This document shows positions 41,751 through 52,044 of a stretch of DNA of 64,000 nucleotides, piece after piece (the first letter of the stretch is position 1; the number at the start of each line of letters is the position of its first letter). The stretch is from Gemmiger sp. An50 (GTDB taxonomy: Bacteria; Bacillota; Clostridia; Oscillospirales; Ruminococcaceae), in contig NZ_NFID01000002.1 of assembly GCF_002161595.1 (NCBI RefSeq), positions 62,001 through 126,000 on the forward strand, read 5' to 3'. Below the pieces are notes generated by a model. That model saw nothing but the letters and a program-made list of their open reading frames with translations, was not told the DNA's origin and ran no database searches. The position numbers and the translations under genes were made by a program.

Positions 41751-43391
41751 ATGGAACAGAAAATGTTTTGTTATCAGTGCCAGGAAACCGCCGGCTGCAA
41801 GGGCTGTACCCTTTCCGGCGTGTGCGGCAAGACCCCCGATGTGGCCGCTATGCAGGATCTGCTGGTGTACGCCAGCAAGGGCATCAGCGCGGTGACCACC
41901 GCCCTGCGCAGCGAAGGCAAAGAGGTGCCTTCTCACATCAATCATCTGATTACTCTGAATCTGTTTGCCACCATCACCAACGCCAATTTTGATAAAGAAG
42001 CCATCGTGGCCCGCATTCATGCCACTCTGGATGCAAAGCAGGCTCTGCTGGCTCAGCTGAATAACCGCACCCCCCTGCCCGAGGCCGCTCTGTGGGACGG
42101 CAGCGGCGACTGGGAGCAGAAAGCCCGTACCGTGGGCGTACTGGCCACCGAAAACGAGGACATCCGTTCCCTGCGTGAACTGATCACCTACGGCCTGAAG
42201 GGTCTTTCCGCCTATTCCAAGCATGCCAACGCTTTGCTGGAGGAGGACCCGGAGCTGGACGCCTTCCTGCAGCGGGCTCTGGCTGCCACTCTGGACGACA
42301 GCCTCACTGCCGAGGAGCTGACCGCGCTGGTTCTGGAAACCGGAAAGCAGGGTGTGACCGGCATGGCTCTGCTGGACAAGGCCAACACCACCGCCTACGG
42401 AAACCCGCAGATCACCCGGGTAAACATTGGCGTGGACAAGAACCCCGGCATCCTGGTTTCCGGCCACGACCTGCGGGATCTGGAGATGCTGCTGGAGCAG
42501 ACCCAGGGCACCGGCGTGGATGTATACACCCATTCCGAGATGCTGCCCGCCCACTACTACCCCGCCTTCCGCAAATATCCCAACTTTGTGGGCAATTACG
42601 GCAACGCCTGGTGGAAGCAGAAGGAGGAGTTCGAGAGCTTCAATGGTCCCATCCTGATGACCACCAACTGCATTGTACCGCCCAAAGCCAGCTACAAGGA
42701 TCGGCTGTACACCACCGGCGCCGCCGGTTACCCTGGCTGCAAACACATTCCCGGTGAGGCAGGCCAGACCAAGGACTTCTCGGCCATCATCGAGCAGGCC
42801 AAGACCTGCCCGGCTCCCACCGAAATCGAGACCGGCGAGATCGTGGGCGGCTTTGCCCATGCGCAGGTGCTGGCTCTGGCCGACCAGATCGTGGACGCGG
42901 TGAAGAGCGGCGCCATCAAAAAGTTCGTGGTCATGGCAGGCTGCGATGGCCGCGCCAAAAGCCGGGACTACTACACCGAGTTCGCCAAGGCGCTTCCCCA
43001 GGATGCCGTGATTCTCACTGCGGGCTGCGCCAAGTATAAATACAACAAGCTGCCCCTGGGCGACATCGGCGGCATTCCCCGGGTACTGGATGCCGGTCAG
43101 TGCAACGACTCCTACTCTCTGGCTGTGATCGCACTCAAGCTGAAGGAGGCCTTCGGCCTTTCGGACATCAACAAGCTGCCCATCGTTTACAACATTGCCT
43201 GGTACGAGCAGAAGGCGGTAATCGTGCTGCTGGCGCTGCTGTATCTGGGTGTAAAGAACATCCATCTGGGTCCCACGCTGCCCGCCTTCCTGAGCCCCAA
43301 TGTGGCGAAGCTGCTGGTGGAGCAGTTCGGCATCGCGGGCATCGACACCGTGGAGGAGGACCTGGCCCTCTTCTTCGGTGAGAATGCCTGA
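41751..43391 (+). CDS. hcp: Hydroxylamine reductase / hybrid cluster protein (Hcp)
   Basis: 546 residues. Hcp carries a [4Fe-4S] and a hybrid Fe-S-O cluster and reduces NO to N2O or hydroxylamine to ammonia in anaerobes. The N-terminal cysteines are [20 protein letters not shown] (about 6-25). Ligands of the hybrid cluster appear in [14 protein letters not shown] (about 323-336), [24 protein letters not shown] and the conserved Glu in YEQKA. AAGGAG lies eight bases before the ATG. A terminator follows. It stands alone as a rightward gene; no hcr reductase is present. Confidence 0.96.
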   Translation: MEQKMFCYQCQETAGCKGCTLSGVCGKTPDVAAMQDLLVYASKGISAVTTALRSEGKEVPSHINHLITLNLFATITNANFDKEAIVARIHATLDAKQALLAQLNNRTPLPEAALWDGSGDWEQKARTVGVLATENEDIRSLRELITYGLKGLSAYSKHANALLEEDPELDAFLQRALAATLDDSLTAEELTALVLETGKQGVTGMALLDKANTTAYGNPQITRVNIGVDKNPGILVSGHDLRDLEMLLEQTQGTGVDVYTHSEMLPAHYYPAFRKYPNFVGNYGNAWWKQKEEFESFNGPILMTTNCIVPPKASYKDRLYTTGAAGYPGCKHIPGEAGQTKDFSAIIEQAKTCPAPTEIETGEIVGGFAHAQVLALADQIVDAVKSGAIKKFVVMAGCDGRAKSRDYYTEFAKALPQDAVILTAGCAKYKYNKLPLGDIGGIPRVLDAGQCNDSYSLAVIALKLKEAFGLSDINKLPIVYNIAWYEQKAVIVLLALLYLGVKNIHLGPTLPAFLSPNVAKLLVEQFGIAGIDTVEEDLALFFGENA

Positions 43392-43415
43392 TCCTTTTTT
43401 CAAAATACAGCCATA

Positions 43416-43456
43416 AAAACGCCGGGCTTTCCGATCAATCGGGAAGCCCGGCGTTT
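43416..43456. terminator. Bidirectional terminator between hcp and the GNAT gene
   Basis: A stem AAACGCCGGGCTTTCCGA/TCGGGAAGCCCGGCGTTT of about 17 bp lies between convergent genes, with A and T runs at the sides. Confidence 0.92.
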
Positions 43457-43457
43457 C

Positions 43458-43907
43458 TTATCGTCTTTTCTCCATCACAAAATTGCACAGCAGAATCCCC
43501 TTGCGCTCCACCTGCTGCTCCTTCACCACCACATATCCCCGCCCCTCAAAAAAGGGGCGGGCGGTGATGGAGGCATGGGTAACGATGGTTCCGCTCACGG
43601 CCCGCTCCAGTCGGTCACAGAGTGCAGTGGCAACGCCCTGCTTCTGGTAGTCCTTGTGCACATACAACCGGTCCAGATAGCCGGTGGCGTCCATATCGCC
43701 AAAGCCGACGATTCGTTCCCCTTCCAGCGCCACCAGACTGAAATGCTCCCGCAGCGACCGATCCCACCGTTCCAGATCAGGCTTCCCATCCGCCCAGGCG
43801 TCCAGCTGAGCCGCGGTGTAATCCTTACAGTTGACAGTGTGCACCGTGTCATAAAACAGCCGAGTAAGCTCCTCGCAGTCTCCCGGCCGGTATTCCCGGA
43901 TCTCCAT
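43458..43907 (-). CDS. GNAT-family N-acetyltransferase (single domain)
   Basis: 149 residues. It starts MEIREYRPGDCEELTRLFYD. The acetyl-CoA site is DRLYVHKDYQKQGVATALCD (about 79-98; Q/R-x-x-G-x-A), and the C-terminal ITARPFFEGRGYVVVKEQQV is the standard end of YafP/PhnO-type GNATs. The substrate is unknown. The ATG has GGGGAG upstream; the longer in-frame region has no family match. The gap 43908-44143 holds a possible TATAAT box (43964-43969, minus) and little else. Confidence 0.87.
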   Translation of the reverse strand: MEIREYRPGDCEELTRLFYDTVHTVNCKDYTAAQLDAWADGKPDLERWDRSLREHFSLVALEGERIVGFGDMDATGYLDRLYVHKDYQKQGVATALCDRLERAVSGTIVTHASITARPFFEGRGYVVVKEQQVERKGILLCNFVMEKRR

Positions 43908-44143
43908 TTTCTTCTCCCCTTTGAGCGTTTTGAGGGCAGTTTTACCCGCCCCATGCTTTGCTTTTATTATAGCGCGGCAGTACCCTTTGGGGGAAGTTCC
44001 GGCGGCAATTCTCTTCTGTCCGGCCGGTGATTTTCTCTGCAACCCCAGAAATTTAGGTACAATCAGTAATTCCTGTATCAAGAAATACTTTTCGTAGTTG
44101 AATTTTATGCTGTTGAGTCCGAGACCTGCCCTCGATGCGACAA

Positions 44144-45775
44144 TCACCGTCGCGCAGTGCGGTGCAGGATCATAGCCTCCCAGGGGCGCAGCGTGTCCGC
44201 CCGGTCAGAGTAGTTGGAAATCAGCACCTGGGCATCCTGCCACAGAGCAGGCAGAGTCCAGCGAGTCTCGCCGCCGCCGAAATTGCATACCACCAAAATC
44301 TGCTCCTCCCCGGTGCCGCGCTGGTAAACAAACAGGTTGGGATGCTCTTCCTCCAGCAGGGTAAAATCCCCTTCCACGAATACCGGGTATTCCTTGCGCA
44401 GGGCAATCAGCTTTTTGTAATGCCAGAATACCGAGTCCGGGTCCGCCAGAGCAGCCTCTGCATTGATGGCCGTGTAGTTGGGGTTCACCGGCAGCCAGGG
44501 GGTGCCGGTGGTAAAGCCTGCGTTTGCTTCACTGCTCCACTGCATGGGGGTGCGGGCGTTGTCCCGCCCTTTGGCATAAATGGAACGCAGGACTTCTTCC
44601 TCCGGGTAACCCTCAGCCATCCTCTTTTTATACATATTGCGGATTTCCACATCCTGGTACTGCTCCAGCGGCAGGCGGATATTGGTCATGCCCAGCTCCT
44701 CGCCCTGGTAAACGTAGGGCGTGCCCTGCATGCCGTGCAGCATGGTGGCCAGCAGCTTTGCGGACTGCACCCGGTATTCGCCGTCGTCGCCCCAACGGGA
44801 AACGATGCGGGGCAGGTCGTGGTTGTCCAGGAACAGGCTGTTCCAGCCGCAGCCGTGCAGACCCTGCTGCCAGCGAGCGTAGCTTTGCTTCATCTTCACG
44901 AAGGGCAGCGGCGCCAGGTCCCATTTGTCCTTGCCGGGCTGCTGGTCCAGCACCATCTGTTCAAACTGGAACACCATGGAAAGCTCACTGCCGTCCGGCG
45001 CGCTGTACAGCTTTGCCCGGGGGATATCCGCTCCCCAGGCCTCGCCCACCGTCACAAGGCAGCCCTTCTGGAAGGTCTCGGCACTCAGTTCCCGCAGGAA
45101 CTCATGCAGGCGAGGGCCGTTGCCGGTGATCTTGTTGTCCGGCTCCTTGGCGATCTGGTCGATCACATCCAGCCGGAAGCCCTCCACGCCCTGCTCCATC
45201 CACCACAGGATCATATCGTAGATCTCGCGGCGCAGCGCCGGGTTCTCCCAGTTCAGGTCCGGCTGCTGGGGTGCAAACTGGTGGAAGTAATACTGCTCCA
45301 CCTCCGGCACCCACTCCCAGGCCGGACCGCCGAAGGTGGCCTGCATATCGTTCGGGAACTTGTCAGGGGTACCATCCCGCCAGACGTAGTAGTCATGGTA
45401 GGGATTGTCCCGGCTGGTCTTGGCCTGCAAGAACCAGCGGTGCTGGTCCGAGCTGTGATTCAGCACCAGGTCCATCATGATGCCGATGCCCCGCTTTTTG
45501 CCCTCCTGGATCAGCTGACGCATATCGTCAAGGTCACCGAACATGGGGTCGATGGCCCGATAATCCGAAATGTCGTAGCCGTTGTCCACCTGGGGAGAGG
45601 CGCACACCGGCGACAGCCAGATCACGTCGATGCCCAGCGTTTGCAGATAGTCCAGCCGCTTAATGATGCCTTGCAGATCGCCCACACCGCTTCCGGTGGT
45701 ATCCTGGAAGCTTTTGGGGTAGATCTGGTAGGCAACGGCGGATTTCCACCAGTCCTTTTTGGTTTTGTCCAGCAT
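44144..45775 (-). CDS. GH13 alpha-glucosidase (oligo-1,6-glucosidase type)
   Basis: 543 residues. It hydrolyses terminal glucosyl residues of malto- or isomalto-oligosaccharides in the cytoplasm (no signal peptide). The GH13 regions are present: IGIMMDLVLNHSSDQH, GFRLDVIDQI with the nucleophile Asp, VTVGEAWG with the acid Glu and NSLFLDNHDLPR. The start KTKKDWWKSAVAYQIYPKSF is typical of the GH13_31 subfamily. Maltose versus isomaltose preference cannot be read reliably. It is the last gene of the maltodextrin operon. Confidence 0.92.
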   Translation of the reverse strand: MLDKTKKDWWKSAVAYQIYPKSFQDTTGSGVGDLQGIIKRLDYLQTLGIDVIWLSPVCASPQVDNGYDISDYRAIDPMFGDLDDMRQLIQEGKKRGIGIMMDLVLNHSSDQHRWFLQAKTSRDNPYHDYYVWRDGTPDKFPNDMQATFGGPAWEWVPEVEQYYFHQFAPQQPDLNWENPALRREIYDMILWWMEQGVEGFRLDVIDQIAKEPDNKITGNGPRLHEFLRELSAETFQKGCLVTVGEAWGADIPRAKLYSAPDGSELSMVFQFEQMVLDQQPGKDKWDLAPLPFVKMKQSYARWQQGLHGCGWNSLFLDNHDLPRIVSRWGDDGEYRVQSAKLLATMLHGMQGTPYVYQGEELGMTNIRLPLEQYQDVEIRNMYKKRMAEGYPEEEVLRSIYAKGRDNARTPMQWSSEANAGFTTGTPWLPVNPNYTAINAEAALADPDSVFWHYKKLIALRKEYPVFVEGDFTLLEEEHPNLFVYQRGTGEEQILVVCNFGGGETRWTLPALWQDAQVLISNYSDRADTLRPWEAMILHRTARR

Positions 45776-45787
45776 TGTGGTTCCTCC

Positions 45788-46543
45788 TTACCGCGCTCCG
45801 GCCTGCGCCTGGCCGGGCAGTATCGTTTTTATTATCCTATCATAATCCGCGAACTCGCAAAAGAGGTCGCAATCCGGCTTTTCTGTCACCCCGTCGGTGT
45901 TCAAAAAGCAGGTGCGCATCCCCAGCGCCCGGGCGGGGGCGATGTCGTCGTGGATGCTGTTGCCCACCATCATCACCTGACCGGGCGGGCAGCCGCATTC
46001 CTGTAAAACCAGACCGAAATAGTTCGGCGAGGGCTTTTTCACGCCCCAGTCGGAAGAGAGGAAGATCCGGTCGAACCGGCCGCACAGCTCCAGCATGGTC
46101 ATCTCCGGCCAAGTGAACAGCCGCTGCGCGTTGGACAGCAGAAACACTTTCTTCCCCGCGCCGCGCAGCGTGTCCAGCATCTGGTGCACACCGGGGTACA
46201 GCTCCGCCTGATCGGTGGCACAGGCCCGCAGCAGCATTCCCGCGCCGCGTACCATTTCACCAGTCACCCAGGGAGCCCCCTTTTTGCGGAACAGCGCTTC
46301 CAGCACCTGCTCCAGCGCCACCTCGCCGCAGCCGGAGCCAAAGCGTGCATCCGTCGCTCGCTGACGGCGGCGCACCTCGGCCCGATAGGCCCGGCGCAGC
46401 TGGTCCGGGCCGTCGTACTGCGCCCCGTGATAGCCGTAATAGAAGGTCATCGGCTTCCAGACCCGCTCCAGGTCCTCCTCATCGGTATGAATGCAAATCA
46501 GGGTGCCATACAGGTCAAACACCACCGCACGGATCGTTTCCAT
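45788..46543 (-). CDS. HAD-superfamily hydrolase
   Basis: 251 residues. HAD motif I is VVFDLYGTLICIHTDEEDLE with the nucleophile Asp (about 9); motif II is FLLSNAQR (Ser); motif III is the Lys in WGVKKPSPNYF; motif IV is MMVGNSIHDDIAPARALGMR. A helical cap lies between motifs I and II. DLYGT in place of DxDGT places it near YfnB/haloacid-dehalogenase-like enzymes. The substrate is unknown, but its place in the operon suggests a sugar phosphate (inference). Confidence 0.87.
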   Translation of the reverse strand: METIRAVVFDLYGTLICIHTDEEDLERVWKPMTFYYGYHGAQYDGPDQLRRAYRAEVRRRQRATDARFGSGCGEVALEQVLEALFRKKGAPWVTGEMVRGAGMLLRACATDQAELYPGVHQMLDTLRGAGKKVFLLSNAQRLFTWPEMTMLELCGRFDRIFLSSDWGVKKPSPNYFGLVLQECGCPPGQVMMVGNSIHDDIAPARALGMRTCFLNTDGVTEKPDCDLFCEFADYDRIIKTILPGQAQAGAR

Positions 46544-46562
46544 CGGTTTCCTCCCATCTGTT

Positions 46563-48293
46563 TTATTCGGTCATGCGACGAATACACACGCCGCCGGATG
46601 CGAGGATGTTATCCCGCAGGCCACGGCAGAAGAGGTTCTGCCCCTCTCCGGGCAGCTTCCAGGACGTTTCGCCGCAGTTGAGCAGCACTTCCACATCGCC
46701 CCGCCGGTAATGTACGTTCCGGCCCTCCGCTTCGGTCTCCACGAAACCAAGCTCGCTTCCGCGCAGTTCAGGCAGGGTACGCCGCAGCCGAATCAGCTCT
46801 TTCAGCTGGTGAATGCGCTGACTGTTTTCCGGTTCCTCCAGCCGGTCCCAGGGTATGCAGCGGCGGCAGTCCGGGTCGTGCCCTCCCGGCAGGCCGATCT
46901 CGGTACCGTAATAGATGCTGGGGCTGCCCGGCAGGGTGAACAGCATGGCAAGCTGCTGAAAAAATGCATCCTCACTGCCCGCCCGGGTGAACAGCCGGTC
47001 GGTGTCGTGGGAATCCAGCAGATTGAACATCACCTGCCCGGTCTGGCGGCGGTACATGCCCATACAGCGGTACAGGTCCCAGGCCAGTGAGCGGGCGGTT
47101 TTGTCCTTATGGGCAAAGAAGCCCTTTACCGCCTGCTGCAGCGGGTAGTTCATCACCGCGTCATACTCGTCGCCCTCCAGCCAGGGGGAGGCATCGTGCC
47201 AGATCTCTCCCAGCAGGTAAACGTCCGGGCGAATAGCCCGCAGCCGCCGGTGCAGTTCCTTCAAAAGCCGGTGGGATACCTCATTGCCCACGTCGAAGCG
47301 AATGGCATCCACGCCGTATTCCCCCACCCAGCGCTCACACAGGCCGCAGACATACTCGATGACCTCCGGCTCGTTGGTGTTCAGCTTGGGCATGTTGGGT
47401 GCAAAGGCGAAGGAGTAATAGCGGCTGTCCCGGGTGTCCCGTCCGGGGGCCGGGGCGGGCCAGCGATTTACCATGAACCAGTTCCAGTAACGGGAGGCCG
47501 GACCCTTTTGCAGTACGTCCTGCCAGGGAGCGAAACTGGCCCCGCAGTGGTTGAACACCGCATCCAGCATCACCCGGATGCCCCGCTCGTGGGCGGATTT
47601 CACCAGGTGGGCAAGGTCCTCATTGGTGCCGAAGTCCGGGTCCACGGTCTCGTAATCCCGGGTGTCGTATTTGTGCACCGAGTCCGCCGCGAAGATGGGG
47701 TTCAGATACAGCCCGTTCACTCCCAGCCCGGCCAGATAATCCAGCTTTTCGCAGATGCCCGGCAGGTCGCCGCCGAAGCGTTCCTCGTTGGTCACGGGGC
47801 CGGTGCGCCAGGGGGTCTGGCAGCTGCTGGCCCCGCTACGGCAGAACCGGTCCGGGAAGATCTGATACCACACCGTGTCCCGCACCCACTGAGGCGGGGC
47901 GGGAATGTCCGCCGGGTTCATCCAGGGCTGATGGAACGCCGCCGGGCGCTCCTCTTTTTGGTTTTGCTCCGGTGTGCAGAAGCCGTCCTCTCCGTAGAAC
48001 CAGACCTCGCCGCTCTGATGCAGCTCAAAATAGTAGCGGCACCGCTTGTAGGGCGGACGGATGGCAGAGCTCCACCACAGGCAGTGTTCCAGCCGCAGCG
48101 GGCCGGTGATTTCCTGACGCTGGCCCTTCCAGCGCTCGGCGCCGCCCAGAATACCCGCCTCAAAGGGGTCTCCCCAATGCAGGAAGACTCGCTCTACCTC
48201 AGGGCCGGTCTGCAAACGCAGAACCAGTTCGTCCGGATTTAGTGCATAGCTATAAGGGGCCTGAGCCCGGTGAAAGACCGCCGCAAAATTCAT
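46563..48293 (-). CDS. GH13 neopullulanase / cyclomaltodextrinase-type alpha-glycosidase
   Basis: 576 residues, the GH13_20 length. The N-terminal domain (1-125) is the starch-binding-like domain of this subfamily. YQIFPDRFCRSGASS starts the barrel; conserved regions are VMLDAVFNHCG, DAIRFDVGNEV (nucleophile), LGEIWHDAS (acid) and NLLDSHDTDRL. Members cleave cyclomaltodextrins and pullulan to panose or maltose; no signal peptide, so an intracellular maltodextrinase. The ATG overlaps the malQ stop (ATGA). Confidence 0.9.
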   Translation of the reverse strand: MNFAAVFHRAQAPYSYALNPDELVLRLQTGPEVERVFLHWGDPFEAGILGGAERWKGQRQEITGPLRLEHCLWWSSAIRPPYKRCRYYFELHQSGEVWFYGEDGFCTPEQNQKEERPAAFHQPWMNPADIPAPPQWVRDTVWYQIFPDRFCRSGASSCQTPWRTGPVTNEERFGGDLPGICEKLDYLAGLGVNGLYLNPIFAADSVHKYDTRDYETVDPDFGTNEDLAHLVKSAHERGIRVMLDAVFNHCGASFAPWQDVLQKGPASRYWNWFMVNRWPAPAPGRDTRDSRYYSFAFAPNMPKLNTNEPEVIEYVCGLCERWVGEYGVDAIRFDVGNEVSHRLLKELHRRLRAIRPDVYLLGEIWHDASPWLEGDEYDAVMNYPLQQAVKGFFAHKDKTARSLAWDLYRCMGMYRRQTGQVMFNLLDSHDTDRLFTRAGSEDAFFQQLAMLFTLPGSPSIYYGTEIGLPGGHDPDCRRCIPWDRLEEPENSQRIHQLKELIRLRRTLPELRGSELGFVETEAEGRNVHYRRGDVEVLLNCGETSWKLPGEGQNLFCRGLRDNILASGGVCIRRMTE

Positions 48294-49753
48294 TTTGCTT
48301 CCCTCCGCTGTAAGATGGCGGGCCGCAGCACATGCAGTGCACGGGCCGCTTCGTCAAAGCCGGTGAGCCGCCACTCCCAGTTGGGGGAGCCCACGGTGCC
48401 GGGGGTATTCATGCGGGCGCTGGCGTTCAGCTCCATGATATCCTGTGCGGGCAGGATGGTCCAGTCCGCCGGGCTGGCCAGCGCGCAGCGGTTCAGCCGC
48501 TCCACCACGCTGCCGGTGCCGAAGCCCTGCCGTTTCAGCCAGCGGCGCAGCTTGCGCCGGTGCGCGATGGGCAGGCTCTCGTACCATTCCTTCAAGGTGG
48601 CGTTGTCGTGGGTGCCGGTGTAATGGATCTGGCAGGCCCGATTCGAGCCGGTGTCCTCCACATATTTGCCGGAGGCATCCAGCACAAATTCCAGCACCTT
48701 CATTCCTTTTAAGTGGTAGTGGTCCCGTAGCTCCAGGACCTCCGGGCGCAGATCGCCCAGGTCCTCCGCCACCAGTTCCAGACCCGGAATTTTTTCATAC
48801 AGGGTATCCAGCACCGCATAGCCCGGCGCTTCGATCCACTCGCCCTCAATGGCAGTGGGGCAGCTGGACGGAATCTTCCAGTAGGTGTCGAAGGCGCGGA
48901 AGTGGTCGATGCGGATGATATCGAACAGCTTCTGATTGTAGCCGATGCGCTCCACCCAGAAGGCAAAATCATCCTGTTGCATCTTTTCCCAGTTATAGAT
49001 GGGATTGCCCCACCGCTGGCCGGTGGCGCTGAAATAATCCGGCGGCACCCCGGCGATGAAGGTGGGGCGGCCGTCCTCATCCAGCAGGAAGTTCTCCCGC
49101 CCGGCCCAGACGTCCACCGAGTCCACACCCACATAGAAGGGCACATCGCCCATGATGCGCACGCCCTTTTGATGGGCATATTCCCGCACAGCCTTCCACT
49201 GGTTCAAAAACTGATACTGCAAAAAGCTGTGGTAGGCGATTTCTTCCGCAAACTCACTCAGGTCCCCCTGCCGGGTCTGCGGCCAGTCCCGCTGCCACTG
49301 GGGCCATTCCAGCCAGCAGCGGCCCTCGTTTGCCTTTTTGAAGGCCCGGAAGACACTGTAGTTTTTCACCCAATCCTGCCGGGCGAAGGCGTTGTAGTCC
49401 TCGTCCGGTTGGAAGGCGGCACAGGCGGCGCGCAGCAGCGGCTCCTTCCAGGCGCGCACTGCCTCATAGTCCACCCGGCCCGGGTTGGCCCCGGCAAATT
49501 CCGGCACCTCGGGCAAAAGGCCCTGCTGTGCCAGCAGCTCCAGGCTCAGATAAAGCTCATCCCCCGCGCAGGAGGAATAAGGCTGATAGGGGGAGTTGCC
49601 GTAACCGGTGGGGTTCAGGGGCAGAATCTGCCAGATACTCACCCCGTTTTCGGCCAGCAGGTCGATCCACTCATATGCCGGCCGGCCCAGCTCCCCCACC
49701 CCGGTGCGGGATGGGAGAGAGGATACCGCCAGCAGAATTCCTGTTTCTTTCAT
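48290..49753 (-). CDS. malQ: 4-alpha-glucanotransferase (amylomaltase, GH77)
   Basis: 487 residues, normal for MalQ. It moves maltodextrin chains and frees glucose. Visible are SSLPSRTGVGELG (12-24), LNPTGYGNSPYQPYSSCAGD, IRIDHFRAFDTYWKIP with the nucleophile Asp, LVAEDLGDLRPEV with the acid Glu and HYTGTHDNATLKEW with the third Asp. It works with the phosphorylase next to it. Confidence 0.95.
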   Translation of the reverse strand: MKETGILLAVSSLPSRTGVGELGRPAYEWIDLLAENGVSIWQILPLNPTGYGNSPYQPYSSCAGDELYLSLELLAQQGLLPEVPEFAGANPGRVDYEAVRAWKEPLLRAACAAFQPDEDYNAFARQDWVKNYSVFRAFKKANEGRCWLEWPQWQRDWPQTRQGDLSEFAEEIAYHSFLQYQFLNQWKAVREYAHQKGVRIMGDVPFYVGVDSVDVWAGRENFLLDEDGRPTFIAGVPPDYFSATGQRWGNPIYNWEKMQQDDFAFWVERIGYNQKLFDIIRIDHFRAFDTYWKIPSSCPTAIEGEWIEAPGYAVLDTLYEKIPGLELVAEDLGDLRPEVLELRDHYHLKGMKVLEFVLDASGKYVEDTGSNRACQIHYTGTHDNATLKEWYESLPIAHRRKLRRWLKRQGFGTGSVVERLNRCALASPADWTILPAQDIMELNASARMNTPGTVGSPNWEWRLTGFDEAARALHVLRPAILQRREAK

Positions 49754-49763
49754 TCGATCGTCC

Positions 49764-52022
49764 TCACAGATGCCAGATGTCCCGGTTGTACTCGGCGATG
49801 GTGCGGTCGGAGGAGAAGAAGCCCGCCTTGGCGATGTTCACCAGGGTCTTGCGGCTCCAGGCCAGCTCATCCTCGTAATCCGCCAGCATCTCTTCCTTCT
49901 TCTGAATGTATTCCTTCACGTCCAGCAAGGTCATGAACCAGTCCTTGCCCACAATCTCCTTATACAGGCGGCACAGGCTCTCCACATCGCCGATGCGGAT
50001 CATCTTTTTGTCGATGATGAAGTCCACCAGACGGGCGATCTCCTCGTCGCCATCGTAGAGGGCGGCGGAGGAATAGGCCTGCTCGTCGTACAGGCGGATG
50101 ACCTCCTCGGAGCTCTTGCCGAAGGAATAGATGTTCTCCTCGCCTACCAGCTGGGCGATCTCCACGTTTGCGCCATCCCGGGTGCCCAGGGTGAGTGCGC
50201 CGTTGAGCATGAACTTCATGTTGCCGGTGCCGGAGGCCTCCTTGGAGGCCAGGCTGATCTGCTCGGAAATATCGCAGGCAGGAATCAGCTTTTCCGCCTT
50301 GGTCACGTTGTAGTTTTCCACCATGACCACTTTCAGATAGGGGCTGACCTGCGGGTCGTTTTCGATCAGCTGAGACAGGCAGAGGATCAGATGGATGATG
50401 TCCTTGGCGATGGTGTAGGCGGGAGCAGCCTTTGCGCCGAAAATCATGGTGATGGGCCGGGCGGGAAGCTTGCCCGCCTTGATCTCCAGATACTTGTAGA
50501 TGGCATACAGAGCGTTCATCTGCTGGCGCTTGTACTCGTGCAGGCGCTTGACCTGAATATCGAAGATGGAATCGGCGTTCAGTTCCACGCCCTGGGTGGT
50601 TTTGAGGTAGCGGGCAAGCGCCTGCTTGTTTTCGGTCTTGATGCGGCGCAGCTGGTGCAGCACCTCTTCATCGTTCTGGAAGTCCAGCAGCTTTTCCAGC
50701 TCTGCCGCGTCCTTTTTGAAACCGGGGCCGATCAGACTCTCGATGAAGGCGGCCAAAGGCTGGTTGCAGTGGAGCAGCCAGCGGCGGAAGGTGATGCCGT
50801 TGGTCTTGTTGTTGAACTTTTCCGGGTACAGCTCGTAGAAGGGCCGCAGCTCGGATTCCTTCAGAATCTCGGTATGCAGAGCGGCCACGCCGTTCACGCT
50901 GTAGCCGTAGTGGATGTCGATGTGGGCCATGTGCACCCGGTCCTGATCGTCCAGAATGGCAACCCGGGGATCGGCGCTCACCTGCTTTGCCCGCTTGTCC
51001 AGCTCCTCGATGATGGGCACCAGCTGAGGCACCGCCTTGCGCATAAAGTCCATGGGCCACTTTTCCAGCGCCTCGGCCAGAATGGTGTGGTTGGTGTAAG
51101 CGCAGGTCAGGCTCACCTCGCGGATGGCATCGTCCATACTCATGCCCTCGGCGGTGAGCAGGCGGATCAGCTCGGGGATGATCATGGTGGGGTGGGTGTC
51201 GTTGATCTGCACCGCCACAAACTCGTGCAGCTTCTCGATGCTGCCGCCCCGCTCCCGGGTCTCTTTCAGGATCAGCTGAGCGGTACTGCTCACCAGGAAG
51301 TACTGCTGGTACACCCGCAGCAGACGGCCCGCCTCGTCGCTGTCGTCCGGGTAGAGGAACAGGGTCAGGTTGCGGGCAATATCGCTCTTATCAAAGGCGA
51401 TGCCGTCCCCAATGATGGATTCGTCCACCGTCTCCACATCGAACAGGTGCAGGCTGTTGCGCCGGCCGTTGTAGCCGGGCACTCCCACGTCATACATCAC
51501 CGAGCGCAGCGAAAAAACGCCGAAGGGCACGGTGAAGCGAACGCCGGTGTCGGTGAGCCAGCTTTCCGGGGTGATCCAGGGATTCTTTTCTTCCTTCTGC
51601 TTGTTGTTCTCCAGCTTCTGGTAGAACAGGCCGTCGTGGTAGTTCAGGCCCGCGCCGTCGCCGCACAGGTTCAGCGTGGCGATGGAATCCAAAAAGCAAG
51701 CCGCCAGTCGGCCCAGACCGCCGTTGCCCAGCGAGGGCTCGTTCTCCGCTTCCTCGATCACGGTGAGCTCGCGGCCGTGCTTTGCCAGCAGCTCTTTCGC
51801 CTCATCAAACAGACCCAGATTGATCAGGTTGTTGCTGAGCAGCTTGCCGATCAGAAACTCCGCCGACACATAATACAGCTTTCGTTTGCCCTCAGTGCGG
51901 GGCATAGCGGCCAGCTGTTCCTTGGTGTAGAGCATCAGCGCGGTGTAGACCTGCTGATCGGTGGCGGTGTCCAGATTTTTGCCGTAGTGCTTGTTCAGAA
52001 TGCTCTGCAGTCTCTGTTCCAT
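49764..52022 (-). CDS. glgP: Glycogen/maltodextrin phosphorylase (GT35)
   Basis: 752 residues, a short bacterial phosphorylase. It releases glucose 1-phosphate from alpha-1,4-glucans. The start [16 protein letters not shown] was chosen for GAGAGGGAAAGG upstream; the longer frame overlaps the previous gene. Typical regions: [77 protein letters not shown], and the PLP-lysine in [20 protein letters not shown]. It lies between the debranching enzyme and malQ genes. Confidence 0.96.
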   Translation of the reverse strand: MEQRLQSILNKHYGKNLDTATDQQVYTALMLYTKEQLAAMPRTEGKRKLYYVSAEFLIGKLLSNNLINLGLFDEAKELLAKHGRELTVIEEAENEPSLGNGGLGRLAACFLDSIATLNLCGDGAGLNYHDGLFYQKLENNKQKEEKNPWITPESWLTDTGVRFTVPFGVFSLRSVMYDVGVPGYNGRRNSLHLFDVETVDESIIGDGIAFDKSDIARNLTLFLYPDDSDEAGRLLRVYQQYFLVSSTAQLILKETRERGGSIEKLHEFVAVQINDTHPTMIIPELIRLLTAEGMSMDDAIREVSLTCAYTNHTILAEALEKWPMDFMRKAVPQLVPIIEELDKRAKQVSADPRVAILDDQDRVHMAHIDIHYGYSVNGVAALHTEILKESELRPFYELYPEKFNNKTNGITFRRWLLHCNQPLAAFIESLIGPGFKKDAAELEKLLDFQNDEEVLHQLRRIKTENKQALARYLKTTQGVELNADSIFDIQVKRLHEYKRQQMNALYAIYKYLEIKAGKLPARPITMIFGAKAAPAYTIAKDIIHLILCLSQLIENDPQVSPYLKVVMVENYNVTKAEKLIPACDISEQISLASKEASGTGNMKFMLNGALTLGTRDGANVEIAQLVGEENIYSFGKSSEEVIRLYDEQAYSSAALYDGDEEIARLVDFIIDKKMIRIGDVESLCRLYKEIVGKDWFMTLLDVKEYIQKKEEMLADYEDELAWSRKTLVNIAKAGFFSSDRTIAEYNRDIWHL

Positions 52023-52044
52023 ATACCTTTCCCTCTCGTTTCTC